This document shows, one piece after another, positions 25,808 to 35,799 of a DNA stretch of 64,000 bases. This DNA is from Hydractinia symbiolongicarpus (Eukaryota > Cnidaria > Hydrozoa > Anthoathecata > Hydractiniidae), in the NCBI RefSeq assembly GCF_029227915.1, contig NC_079879.1, positions 6,884,001-6,948,000 on the forward strand, in the 5' to 3' direction. A program made the position numbers and the translations under genes. The notes under the pieces are model-generated. The model worked only from the letters and a program-made list of their open reading frames with translations. It was not told the origin of the DNA and did no database searches. Each line of letters opens with the position of its first letter. The first letter of the stretch is position 1.

Positions 25808-26506
25808 CCTGACGCTCAGGGCGTGTATACATGTCTTCACCATATTTTCTGACGCTCATTGGGGTGCGCCTGACGCTCAGGCCATCTCAATCAGCAGCAC
25901 TTAAATAGGAAACATGCACCTGACGCTCAGGGCATGTCGATGCACCTGACGCTCAGGGCATCTCAATAAAAACACCAGTAATTAGCATGTGCCTGACGCT
26001 CAGGACATGTCGATGCGCCTGACGCTTAGGGCATCTCTCATACACCTGACGCTCAGGGTATGAATAAAAACATCATTATTCTCTAATACACCACGGAAGA
26101 AAACACCATAATTAGCATGTGCCTGACGCTCAGGACATGTTGATGCATCTGACACTCAGTGCATCTCATCTGTATCATGCACCTGACGCTCAGGGCATCT
26201 CAATAAAAACACCAGTAATTAGCATGTGCCTGACGCTCAGGACATGTCAATGCGCCTGACGCTCAGGGCATCTCTCATACACCTGACGCTCAGGGTATGA
26301 ATAAAAACATCATTATTCTCTAACACACCAAGGAAGAAAACACCATAATTAGCATGTGCCTGACGCTCAGGACATGTCGATGCATCTGACGCTCAGTGCA
26401 TCTCATCTGTATCATGTACCTGATGCTCAGGGCATGAAGAGGCCTATAATGCGTATCCTGACGCTCAGGATACGCATTATATATTGGGGCATATCCTGAC
26501 GCTCAG
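25808..26506. repeat. Array of about 19 hairpins with constant CCTGA-CGC-TCAGG core and covarying outer arms
   Basis: The 13-base core CCTGACGCTCAGG, or a one- or two-base variant, starts at 25808, 25848, 25869, 25919, 25945, 25992, 26018, 26045, 26122, 26148, 26182, 26229, 26255, 26282, 26359, 26385, 26419, 26457 and 26494. Most copies continue into outer arms that differ between copies yet pair: ACATGC/GCATGT (25919), GATGC/GCATC (25945), CATGT/ACATG (25992), TCATAC/GTATGA (26045), TCATG/CATGA (26419), an 11-bp arm ATAATGCGTAT/ATACGCATTAT (26457) and GCATAT/ATATGC (26494). Most copies have one unpaired base just 5' of CCTGA; the last two do not. The first and third copies (25808, 25869) pair poorly outside the core. 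It lies about 600 bp upstream of the SLC46-like ATG. Function unknown. Confidence 0.9.
25945..26418. repeat. 237-bp tandem duplication inside the hairpin array
   Basis: Seven successive core positions recur exactly 237 bp later (25945/26182 to 26182/26419), with only scattered substitutions and no net indel. The two units are 25945-26181 and 26182-26418. Confidence 0.85.
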
Positions 26507-27115
26507 GATATGCATTTTGAGCATATGAAAAAGCACGAAGGAGGCACCTTCATTCCTACCCATTCCTCAAAAAATTTTCCATAAATAATCTGTGCATACT
26601 GAACGTGTTGTTAAATACTCATTCCAATAGAAATACATTGTTTCTATCAATTTGTGGTATTATTCTGGAACCCAAAGCAATTAATTATGCTATAAAAATT
26701 TAGTGAAATGCAACAATGTGTTGTGTTTAAATGGAAGTCTCATTGTCTTTTTTGTAGTTAATAGTTGCTAAGAGGTATTAACATGAATATCTAAAGCCAT
26801 ATGATGTTAGAATGTCATAGTACATTGGGATGTCCGAGTGCCCATCAGTTAATACTATCATAATTTTATCTTTTAATATTTTCCTTTCCTACATTATATT
26901 TCAAGATCACAATTGATATATATATATATATATTTTAAGTTTGATTTTGCTGTAAAAGTTGTCTAGTAATGTTTGTTAAGTATTATCAAATTAATACATT
27001 TTGTGCATGTAAATAATAATAATTTTAACATTTTTAGGAAGATAATCTACGCCATGGTTTAAATATTAACTGCAAACTATCAAAGTAAAGTTAATGTAAA
27101 AGATTTTGCTGTATA

Positions 27116-30100
27116 ATGGAAGGACAACAGAAATCTCTAATTAACAGACTACAAAATTCTCCGGAGGCAATTATTATTCTGTATTTGTTTGCAGTGATGT
27201 TTGTCTCTCCAATCCAAGAGCAATATCTATATGAAGACTTCAGCAGGCAGGTTGGATTTAACTATAGCCATAAGGGGTCAACATTAAACCAATGCCCAAC
27301 CAATAAACCTATGAATTCCACCAATAGAATTTTACAAAAAAAGGTTTGTAACTTTTATATACCTTAAATATTTTTATTGGTTTTGTATTATAATGGGTGA
27401 GTTCATTCAAAGACTCATAAAAAGTTGAATCAGAACACTCACAAAGTTAAAACATTTTTGTGGCTTATGTTTTTTTCATAAACTTTGAAAACTATTAATT
27501 AAATGATTCGGTTGTCCAGTCGTGATCTGAAAACTCGCAATAAAAAGATATATAGTTTCACTTTGTTTCCTAGGTCCAATCTAAAGTTGCTACATTCCTC
27601 ACAAGAACTCAACTTTGTACAGCTTTACCTGCCACTTTTTTGTGCCTATTTTTGGGCCCTGTTGTCGACCGATTTGGAAGAAAACCAGTTATCGTGTATG
27701 GGATCACTGGAACCTTCTTTGGAAGCATTGTTTTAGTATTAATGGTCACCCTGAAACTGAACATTAACTTTATTTATTTATCAAGTTTGTTATTTGGCTT
27801 AAGTGGTTATTACAATACAATAATTATGGCAGTAGCGGCATATTTATCTGATATTGTTGATAAGGAGTTACTAGCCCTAAGAATTGGTATGTATCAAGTT
27901 GTATGTATCAAAGTTTTGTTTTCTGTAGAAAATGTTCCAGAGCACAACATGTTTTTTATTGTTCTGTGGGAATAGAGAGACACCCTACACAACATATTTT
28001 TATTGTTGTGTGAGAATAGAAATATATCCTACTAAAATGTAAGGTATCTTCAAATGAAATTAAAACTTTGTGTCATTTATTTTCCAGAATGTTGGTTTTC
28101 ATATGATCCAATTGTTACCCTTCATTAAAGTGTGTAGAGTTTTTTGGTTACCCTAAGCGGTAATAAATCCTATAAATTGGATTGAATATCCATGTGATTA
28201 AAACATCAGTTTATAAATAAGAAAAAAAGATGAAATAGGATTAAAAAGTAGAAAAAACAAATTTAAGGTACAGGAATTTAGCTCTTAAGTAGATTTATCT
28301 ATCATTCTATAGAGCATCTAAAGCTTTAATTTCCCAGACAAGACTCTAAACTCAATCTGGCAGTGGAAAAAGACAGTAGTGTACGAGTAGTTTAGTTATT
28401 TCTGTTTCTTTTTTAGCTATTGTGGATATGTTGGTTTTCGCTGGAATAACACTTAGTAATTATTCAAGCGGTGTTTTCCTACAGAAGTTTGGTTTCCAGG
28501 CTTCATTTATCAGCGTATCTGCCGCTATGTTAGTTGCATCGCTCTGTGCAATGTTCCTGCTGAAAGAATCATTACCTGTTGAGAAAAGACTAAAAGGAAG
28601 CATGCTGGCTTGCTCCATGCCGTGCCAGGCCTGTCGTGTTATGTTCTCTTCAAGACCGAAGAAGTGGAAATTTCTAACATATGCTGCTATTAATTTACTT
28701 CTTGTATTATCTGCTCCTGGATCAATCTTGCCGGTGATGGTTTTGTATTTCCTAAACACACCGTTCTGTTGGTCACCTCAGAATATTGGCTACTATCGTG
28801 GCACCTTCTTTGCAGTGAGTGGTATTGGTTGCGTCATAGGCGTAAAAATATTACGAAAAATATTTTCTGATAACTCCACCCTGGTTCTTTCTATACTATC
28901 GTCTGCAGGATATTTAGTGGTGATAGCGTTTTCGAAAACTATGCTAACGGCTTATTTAGGTGAGGGTTTTTACATGGTTATTTATAATTTTTCATGTCGT
29001 AGGATCGTGGGAATTTATTTTGGTGTCTGAGATTTTTCCGAATATATCATTGCGCGTAACAGACTATTGTTTGTGCTTTTATAAACTGTAAGAAAAAATC
29101 ACGATGTGAAATAGTGGCCTGTCTTATTCGCACTAAATTTTGCGCTAAAAAAGTTCATTACTGATTGAAATTTAGTACAGGTATTAAATTCATGTTTAAT
29201 AAAGTTTATCCTCCGGTTTGGTGATTTCATGACTGGGCAATCAGTAATAACATAACGTCTGAGGGGTTGGGGGTATGATAATTTCTGTTATTTAGGGTAG
29301 AGCGGGGGTGGGGGCAGAGATTTTTTGTTATGTAACAGAGAATTGTGTTTTGAAATATATTGTGTCTCGGTGAAAATGGCGAATTTGAGTGTTACTTAAT
29401 TATGGAATGACCCTTAAAAGATTTCTTCTGCTTCATATTGTGATATTTGTACCTTCTAGGTTTACTGGCGTGTATCTTCGGTTTTGTTTCTAATCCTATT
29501 TTGAGTGGTTCGCTATCGGGGATGGTTAAGCAAACAGAACAGGGTAAGTGTGACATGGCTTGTGTATAAAAATATGCATACGTTACAACGATTTTCATGT
29601 CGAGGACAAGCTCTCGTTCAAACAAACAAATATAAGATTTATTTGGATTTCCCTCTTTAAGTAGCCGTAGACAAATTCTTTTTTTTTTTTTTTGATAAAT
29701 TCCGCCAGCTTACGACTGCCAGATGGCTAATATCTGTTTATCCCTTTGAGCCAAGTACGTGTTCCATATTATTGAGTAGGCTATTTCCAAGGTTTCTACT
29801 TTGTTAACATATTTTTCTTCCTTGGCACCCCCTAGTTTTACTACTTTCACACCGTTAGATTTTACTAGGTCTTTTAAAGATTGCATACCATCTTTTGCCT
29901 ACCATCTTTTGCCTTTGCGAATGTGTGTGTAAGATTTGTATCTGTGTATTAGATAAATAACAGTTGTTGTTTTTTTTCAGGATCTTTGTTTGCCTTTCTA
30001 AACTGTTTCCGCACGATGTTTACCTTTTTTGGAAATCTGTTGTATCAAAAGTTTTATCAAGCTCTCAATGAGCATGACCGAGCTGGTGGAACGTTTATAA

Positions 30101-30307
30101 TTGGAAGTTTCACATGTGTCTTTCCGCTTCTTTTAATATTGTAAGTTGCCGTCATTTTTTTAGTGTGTTTGCTAGTTGTTAAGACTACCGTTAATACTAT
30201 TTTGTCCCAATTTTAGACTTGTCCGATGTAAGGATACACAGAGAATTGTTGACATGCAAAATAACAATGTGGATGATCACGAGAAGAAACCCTTGCTTGA
30301 AACATGA
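27116..30307 (+). CDS. SLC46-like major facilitator transporter (proton-coupled folate transporter family)
   Basis: Multi-pass membrane carrier. Exons: 27116-27343, 27574-27886, 28417-28959, 29460-29543, 29981-30140, 30217-30307; all GT/AG and phase-consistent, giving 472 residues, close to the usual SLC46 length. The N-terminal helix has FAVMFVSPIQEQYLYE. The extracellular loop after it carries N-glycosylation sequons. The major-facilitator signature GPVVDRFGRKP lies between helices 2 and 3 (residues about 98-108). Further helices follow, with the central cytoplasmic loop around KRLKGSMLACSM. A charged C-terminal tail (DDHEKKPLLET) ends in a possible dileucine-type sorting signal. An acceptor-like TTTTTAG at 27031-27037 suggests a 5' UTR exon upstream of the ATG. 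SLC46 members carry folates or, in animals, bacterial muropeptides and cyclic dinucleotides; the substrate here cannot be read from sequence. Confidence 0.88.
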
Positions 30308-30361
30308 ATGCTTACCAAACATCCTTGTTCAACTTTCTATCCATATTTTCTGTTTTTTCCT

Positions 30362-30362
30362 T

Positions 30363-30411
<49 letters not shown>

Positions 30412-30420
30412 CGTTGTCGT
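30362..30420. repeat. (TTG)n microsatellite in the probable 3' UTR
   Basis: An uninterrupted TTG run followed by TCG/TCC variants begins about 55 bases after the SLC46-like stop codon. The poly-Leu, poly-Cys and poly-Val frames it creates are artefacts. Confidence 0.95.
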
Positions 30421-31260
30421 TGTCCTTGCTTCGATACTATTTTTCTGTTTATTATTTGTCGCTACCTTATATACAGATGGTATTTTTGTAATTTTATATT
30501 GTAGTTAGTTTTCTTTTAACTCTTTTTTTTCTCATTTTTTTATATATATAAGGGTACTCTTTCAACAATTATAATCGTCATAGTAACGCTTTATATCTTC
30601 TGTATTTTTCCCATCAATAGACCATTTTAAGTTTTTGGCTATTTATAGTAGATTTTGATGGTTATTTTGTTCGCCTAATTCAACGGAAAAAATTCTTATG
30701 AAATTTTTTTACTTTTTTAGCATTTAATCTACGTCCATGACATGTATGTGTCGATAGGGGGGTTACTGACTTTTTAACTCATTAGTTTAAATTATACTTT
30801 CAAACTCCTATAATAAAAATTTTACTGTAATTTCATTGTAAATATGATGTAAAGAAAATTTATGCTCTTAAAGATAATCAACATGACTGGTACCTTTTTC
30901 GTATGCGTAAATTTCCCTAAGATTTGTCATAAGAATAAAGATTTGCATTGTCATAAGACCTGAGAGTTGTATTTAGTATATAGTAGTGTTTGCTACTGTA
31001 ATCTTTCTATTTAGTGTTAAATGACCATCCACCCTTGCGCTACGCCGTATTTTTATCAGTTCTTACAGGACTGCGAGAGAAAAGATCAGTGAAGCTAAGC
31101 TATATCAGCGTTGAATTGGAAAAGAATATTAACGCAACAAAAATACAGTGGGAAGAGATGATATACACGATTGCGAAGGTTTTACCTATCGGCTACATCT
31201 ATTCTTGTAAGCTCAAAGAAATATTAGGATTTTCTTCTCTCGCGAAAGTTTGTCTCGCTT
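30421..31260. other. SLC46-like 3' flank and intergenic
   Basis: AT-rich. AATAAA occurs near 30934 and could serve as a polyadenylation signal. An open stretch at 31014-31292 has no recognisable motif. Confidence 0.3.
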
Positions 31261-31270
31261 TTAAATTAGA

Positions 31271-31312
31271 AACAAGAAGCCCGATGGCTTAAAGATTTTC
31301 GCCATCAGCATG
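31271..31312 (+). repeat. ACAAGAAGCCC hairpin motif, copy 1
   Basis: AACAAGAAGCCC is followed by GATGGC and GCCATC arms around an AAAGATTTTC centre. A related motif in the same orientation lies at 33927-33965; together they bracket the helicase relic and the unrecognised ORFs. Confidence 0.45.
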
Positions 31313-31419
31313 AATAATAAGTATTTAATGCCAGACTATTCTCAGAGAACAAAAACGCGATGCATATTATCTGCATCCAAAGTTTAACAAGTTTAAAAAC
31401 AAAAAAGAAAACAAAGTAA

Positions 31420-32665
31420 ACCCAGCGTAAATATTTTTCGTTCTGAAGACGAAATTGGTTTGAGGTAGCCCTTTTAGAAGATTTCGTAACTCTGAAATAT
31501 ACATTTTTGACGAGTGTACCGACTTCAAAGGTGTTGAGAACATTCTCATGGACATAGGTGTGGTCAATAAGTGAACCGGATATATGAGTTGGAGAGGTTA
31601 CAACTTGTTTATATTCAGTGAGAAAATCAAAAAAATAGTTTTCGTCACTAAATGCATTTACATTAAAATCTCAGCGATTTCGTTTCCCAAAAAATGTTCA
31701 ATAAGGTATAATGCCTCTCGATTAAGAGAATTTTTACGATATAGAAGTAAAAAACTAACAGTATTCTTTTGAAACGTTTTCTTTGTCATTTTTAAAAAAT
31801 ATTGCACCTGGGATTTTCACAATGTCAAACAATTTTATAGTTTCATTATGACCAACTAAAAGACTAGAAAACCTATCCACATTGTTGTTTGGAATTAAAC
31901 TAAAATAATCTAGTTTTGTGTCGCAATGTGAATTAAATGATATCTGATTTTTTGTTAGGCATAATAAATCACTTTCCATAAGAACGCAATCAGACTTAAT
32001 ATCATTTGTATGTTTGTTGTAGGATCTTGTATTAAGCAAAGTTACTATTATAGAATTTTCACTGATTACGCCAGTATCTTTTAATGTCAATTTTGAATGT
32101 TCTCGCATAAAATTGTATTGCTTGGTTGCTCGTGTGTCTGATTTAATAGCTGATCTGGAAAATGTTCCCGTTAGGTATAAACCCTTTAAGCTTGTGACTC
32201 GACTTAATGCAACATAGATTTGTCCTGAGTGAAAGGCTCGTTCCTTTGTTAAATCAAAACAAACAACAATTTTATCAAACGTTTTTCCTTGAACCTTGTG
32301 AACAGTACAGGCCAATGACAGCATTAGTGGTAATTGCATTCGTTTCTTAGTAGGTGAAGTTAGATTCTGTTTATTAAATTTGATTTCCTTTTCTATCCTG
32401 CTTATTGGAATAACATTTTCTTGCATAGCATATGGATCTGTTCTCATAGCTTTAACTCCTGTACTTTTGTCTTCCATTCTCAAATATATTTTTGTTACTT
32501 TTCCTAATCCATCGGTTTTTATACGATGAACAGTTCCAATCTCCCATTAATAAGTTTATCTGATATGTCGATATTTGATGTCAACTTTTGCATTAAGTTT
32601 TAAAAGAAGTTTTTGAGCTAGTCCACCTGTCTCCATTTGAGTGCGGCTTTTTGATCATATTCTAG
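31420..32665 (-). mobile_element. Helentron-like element relic: Pif1-type helicase C-terminus plus endonuclease
   Basis: On the minus strand, 32483-31755 encodes the last helicase motifs of a Pif1-like enzyme: LPLMLSLACTVHKVQGKTF, then QIYVALSRVTSLKGLYLTG, as in Helitron-group Rep-helicases. A frame change near 32540 leads upstream to METGGLAQKLLLKLNAKV. Downstream, after stops near 31755-31690, an endonuclease/exonuclease/phosphatase-type stretch appears (DFNVNAFSDEN, then SPTHISGSLIDHTYV), running to about 31420. Helicase joined to an AP-type endonuclease is the Helentron arrangement. The Rep and N-terminal helicase motifs are absent and the frame is broken, so it is a dead fragment. Confidence 0.7.
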
Positions 32666-32719
32666 AGAAAGTTTACGGGTGACATAAAAGTTGACAACCT
32701 GACAATAGACCTTATTTCA

Positions 32720-33862
32720 AAATGGGCCGTGGACATAGCAGTTACAAAGCCTTAGAACAAGAATGTTACCGTCACAACCTAATTGCGTGCGATATTTGGA
32801 GTTTGTGTTGTTCAAGTTGGTAATTATCCTTACTAGTATTTGTTGTCATCATTTCTATCAGCTATGCTTTCATTAGGTATCATAAAATACAAACTGTTCC
32901 AACCTCTAATGCCCGACAAGATATTCCAAGATTATCAAAAACGTCAAGATGTAAAGAAATACATGGAAATTGACGAGCGAGCTTATAAACATATGCATGA
33001 ACAAGGCCGTTAAGTGCAGATGGAAAGTGTAATGACAAATTATGACCGGCGAGCCAAGGTACCCCAACATATATACGAAGAGATGTTACATTTACAAAAA
33101 TTGATGGCATGTTTCCTAATACAAGATTTGAGAAAGAAAGTTATCCTGAATGGGTGACGGGACAAGTTGCACAACACTACGCCAGATTTGGTTTCAGTGA
33201 TTTGCAAGAATATGACACAGTTATCAAAAGCCTCATTTGCGTATATTGGAATACGGACCCGATTTCGATAGCGTTAAAGTAGCTACGGGCAAAAACAAGT
33301 ACAAAAGACTCCGCAAGCCGTATCAGTCAAGATATGGCAGAATGTATGAAAACTATACCCCAAGCTTCGTTGAACGAAAGATGTTCAGTAAGTTTATTAG
33401 AACACCATTGGAAAAAAACTCATTGTATTCGCAAGAGGATCCACCAAAATGGCCAATTAGCATTTAACTTCCGTCCCACCTCAAGCCCCTTCGCTGGTCA
33501 GAAAACAATCAGAGATATTCGTTATATTTGTGATCCACTCCGCCATGGCACACAATTTACTTTTATTAATCTAAATTAAAAGTTAAGAGTTAAAATGACT
33601 ATTAATTTGTTTGTGGAGAATCCTGATTACCGTAATCCTGTTGCATTAGAACCGAAAAGAAAATTGGCCCACAATAGAGTTATATTCCCTTATGCTACTG
33701 ATTTCACGACAAGAACTGTCACTATGAATAACCCGTTGCAATTGGATAACGCTAAATTCGAATTTGCGGAAAATCATTTTTGATTGGTACGAACTACAGT
33801 TAGCAACTATGCCTGTTAGTTCTAAAATTTTACCAAGCATTGAAGAAGAGAAAGATGTAAAT
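32720..33862 (+). pseudogene. Unrecognised broken ORFs, probably mobile-element derived
   Basis: Plus-strand open pieces look protein-like but are interrupted: MGRGHSSYKALEQECYRHN at 32721, GMFPNTRFEKESYPEW then YARFGFSDLQEYDTVIK near 33100-33230, KRLRKPYQSRYGRMYENYTP near 33300-33360, and INLFVENPDYRNPVALEPKR at 33595 which continues, after a one-base frame change at 33780, to a stop at 33862. In the middle, another frame (33334-33579) also stays open, so the true frame is uncertain. No family was recognised. The stretch is bracketed by ACAAGAAGCCC motifs shared with the neighbouring element, which suggests transposon cargo. Confidence 0.35.
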
Positions 33863-33926
33863 TAATATCGTAATAATATATTCTTGTCACTAACACTATC
33901 TGTTTTTATATACCCGTATAAATAAT

Positions 33927-33966
33927 ACAACAAGAAGCCCTGGGGGCTCTAAGAATTTCCGCGCGC
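33927..33966 (+). repeat. ACAAGAAGCCC hairpin motif, copy 2
   Basis: ACAAGAAGCCCTGGGGGCT, in which AGCCC can pair with GGGCT, is followed by CTAAGAATTTCCGCGCG. The second half resembles the hairpin at 35605-35635. Confidence 0.45.
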
Positions 33967-34229
33967 TACCAAAATATTTGATGAAAACCTGCTAATTCGT
34001 TGTGTTATTGTGCCAAACATTCGAAGGGGTTTGGTGCATGAACCTCTGAAGATAAAGCACACCAGTGACATTATATCTTACAAAAAACGCAAACAAAACG
34101 AAACGTGTCATAATAAACTCACATTTTAAAAGAAATTACTAACAAAAAATACAGCCTATCATTCATGGTTGAAAGTCTTGCGATTGAAACGTTTATGGTC
34201 TTAAACGGCATTAGTTGACAAAAAATCAA

Positions 34230-35465
34230 AATTTTGATGTGACCATCATTTTCAGCATACTTTTTTTATTAACTGTGTCAATTTTTGTCGAAAATAAAGC
34301 AGTTTTAATTTTTGGATAAATTTTGGCCTGAAATGACATTTAGGCAAGAAGAAATCAAACTTTTGTACCATCATCATTTTCAGCATACTTTATTTGTTAA
34401 CTGTGCCAGATTTAGCCGAAAATGAAGTGATTTCAATTTTTGGACTAATTTTGGCCTAAAATGGCATTTAGGTGACAAAAATCAAATTTTGATGTCACCA
34501 TTATGTTCAGCATACTTTATTTGTTAAGTGTTCCAAATTTTGTTGAAAATAAAGTAGTTCTAATTTTTGGACCAATTTTGGCCTAAAATGACATTTAGGT
34601 GACAAAAATCAAAATTATTATGTCACCATTATGTTCAGCATACTTTTTTTGTTAATTGTGCCAAAATTTGTCAAAGATAAAGTAGTTTTAATTTTTGGAC
34701 CAACTTTGGCCTAAAATGACATTTAAGGTGGCAAAAAACCAAAATTTTGATGTCACCCTCATGTTCACCATACTTTTTTTGTTAATTGTGCCAAAATTTG
34801 TCAAAAATAAAGTAGTTTTAATTTTTGGACCAACTTTGGCCTAAAATGACATTTAGGTAAGAAGAAATCAAAATTTTCATGTCACCATCATGTTCAGCAT
34901 ACTTTAATTGTTTACGGTGCCAAATTTTGTTAAAAATAAAGTAGTTTTAATTTTTGGACCAATTTTGGCCTAAAATGACATTTAAGGTGGCAAAAAACCA
35001 AAATTTTGATGTCACCATCATGTTCACCATACTTTTTTTGTTAATTGTGCCAAAATTTGTCAAAAATAAAGTAGTTTTAATTTTTGGACCAACTTTGGCC
35101 TAAAATGACATTTAGGTAAGAAGAAATCAAAATTTTCATGTCACCATCATGTTCAGCATACTTTAATTGTTTACTGTGCCAAATTTTGTTAAAAATAAAG
35201 TAGTTTTAATTTTTGGACCAATTTTGGCCTGAAATGACATTTAGGTAAGAAGAAATCAAAATTTTGATGTCACCATCATGTTCAGCATACTTTATTTGTT
35301 AAGTGTTCCAAATTTTGTTGAAAATAAAGTAGTTCTAATTTTTGGACCAATTTTGGCCTAAAATGACATTTAGGTGACAAAAATCAAAATTATTATGTCA
35401 CCATTATGTTCAGCATACTTTTTTGTTAACTGTGCCAAATTTTGTCGAAAACAAATACAAATTTT
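34230..35465. repeat. Tandem array of about ten 129-bp repeats
   Basis: TTTTGGCCT or CTTTGGCCT recurs near 34321, 34452, 34577, 34705, 34834, 34963, 35092, 35221, 35351 and 35462; the middle steps are 129 bp. Each unit carries ATGACATTTAGG, TGATGTCACCATCATG, TTCAGCATACTTT and AAAATAAAGTAGTTTTAAT. Two variants alternate near 34726-35115, giving a 258-bp higher-order repeat. Helentron-associated non-autonomous elements often hold internal tandem arrays, and this one lies between motifs shared with the Helentron-like region. Confidence 0.85.
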
Positions 35466-35604
35466 GGCCTGAAGCGTCAATACTAGACTTCCCAGTAGTT
35501 AAGGAGCTTGGGTACGAAGTTTACATCTGTAATGGACCAACGTGAAATCCCAGGGTCGATTTTTTCTCAAAAAATGCTCCGAAATAAAAAACGACGGTTT
35601 TAAA

Positions 35605-35635
35605 GAATTTCCTACGCCTTCGGGCGCGGAAATTC
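35605..35635. repeat. Stable hairpin with TTCG loop
   Basis: GAATTTCC (35605-35612) pairs with GGAAATTC (35628-35635); inside, GCC-TTCG-GGC forms a second stem with a tetraloop. It probably marks a mobile-element end, since GAATTTCC also follows the ACAAGAAGCCC motif at 33927. Confidence 0.6.
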
Positions 35636-35762
35636 AATAAGTCTTCACTACATATCCTTATGGCACCTATACAATCTGAATCAATGATCTGATTGGTTAA
35701 TTTTTATGAATTTCGATCCTCTGCAATTATATAGATACATCCTCAAAATCATTTTACTTCGC

Positions 35763-35796
35763 CCGATGATGGGAGAAGTATCTCCCGAAACGTCGC
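35763..35796 (+). ncRNA. Hammerhead-ribozyme-like motif (Penelope-element type), probably degenerate
   Basis: CCGATGA (35763-35769) is followed by a 6-bp stem GGGAGA/TCTCCC with an AGTA loop (35771-35786), then GAAAC (35787-35791) and GTC (35792-35794). This matches the hammerhead core CUGANGA - stem II - GAAA - GUC except for C in place of U4 and one extra U before stem II. Motifs of this form, ending GAAACGTC, are typical of the flanks of Penelope-like retroelements. No Penelope reverse transcriptase was recognised nearby. Confidence 0.5.
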
Positions 35797-35799
35797 CTA

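Noticed and set aside
25808-26506. CRISPR-like array
   Set aside because: The repeated unit is a 13-base hairpin core with irregular spacing and pairing flanks, spacers are duplicated in blocks, no cas genes are present and the genome is clearly animal.
30219-30508. Poly-Leu, poly-Cys and poly-Val proteins
   Set aside because: Translation of the (TTG)n microsatellite in the probable 3' UTR.
31014-31292. 92-codon plus-strand ORF
   Set aside because: No family recognised and its end overlaps the ACAAGAAGCCC hairpin motif, so it is probably chance or element debris.
34230-35465. CRISPR or coding repeat array
   Set aside because: A 129-bp satellite-type tandem repeat with no unique spacers and no open frame.
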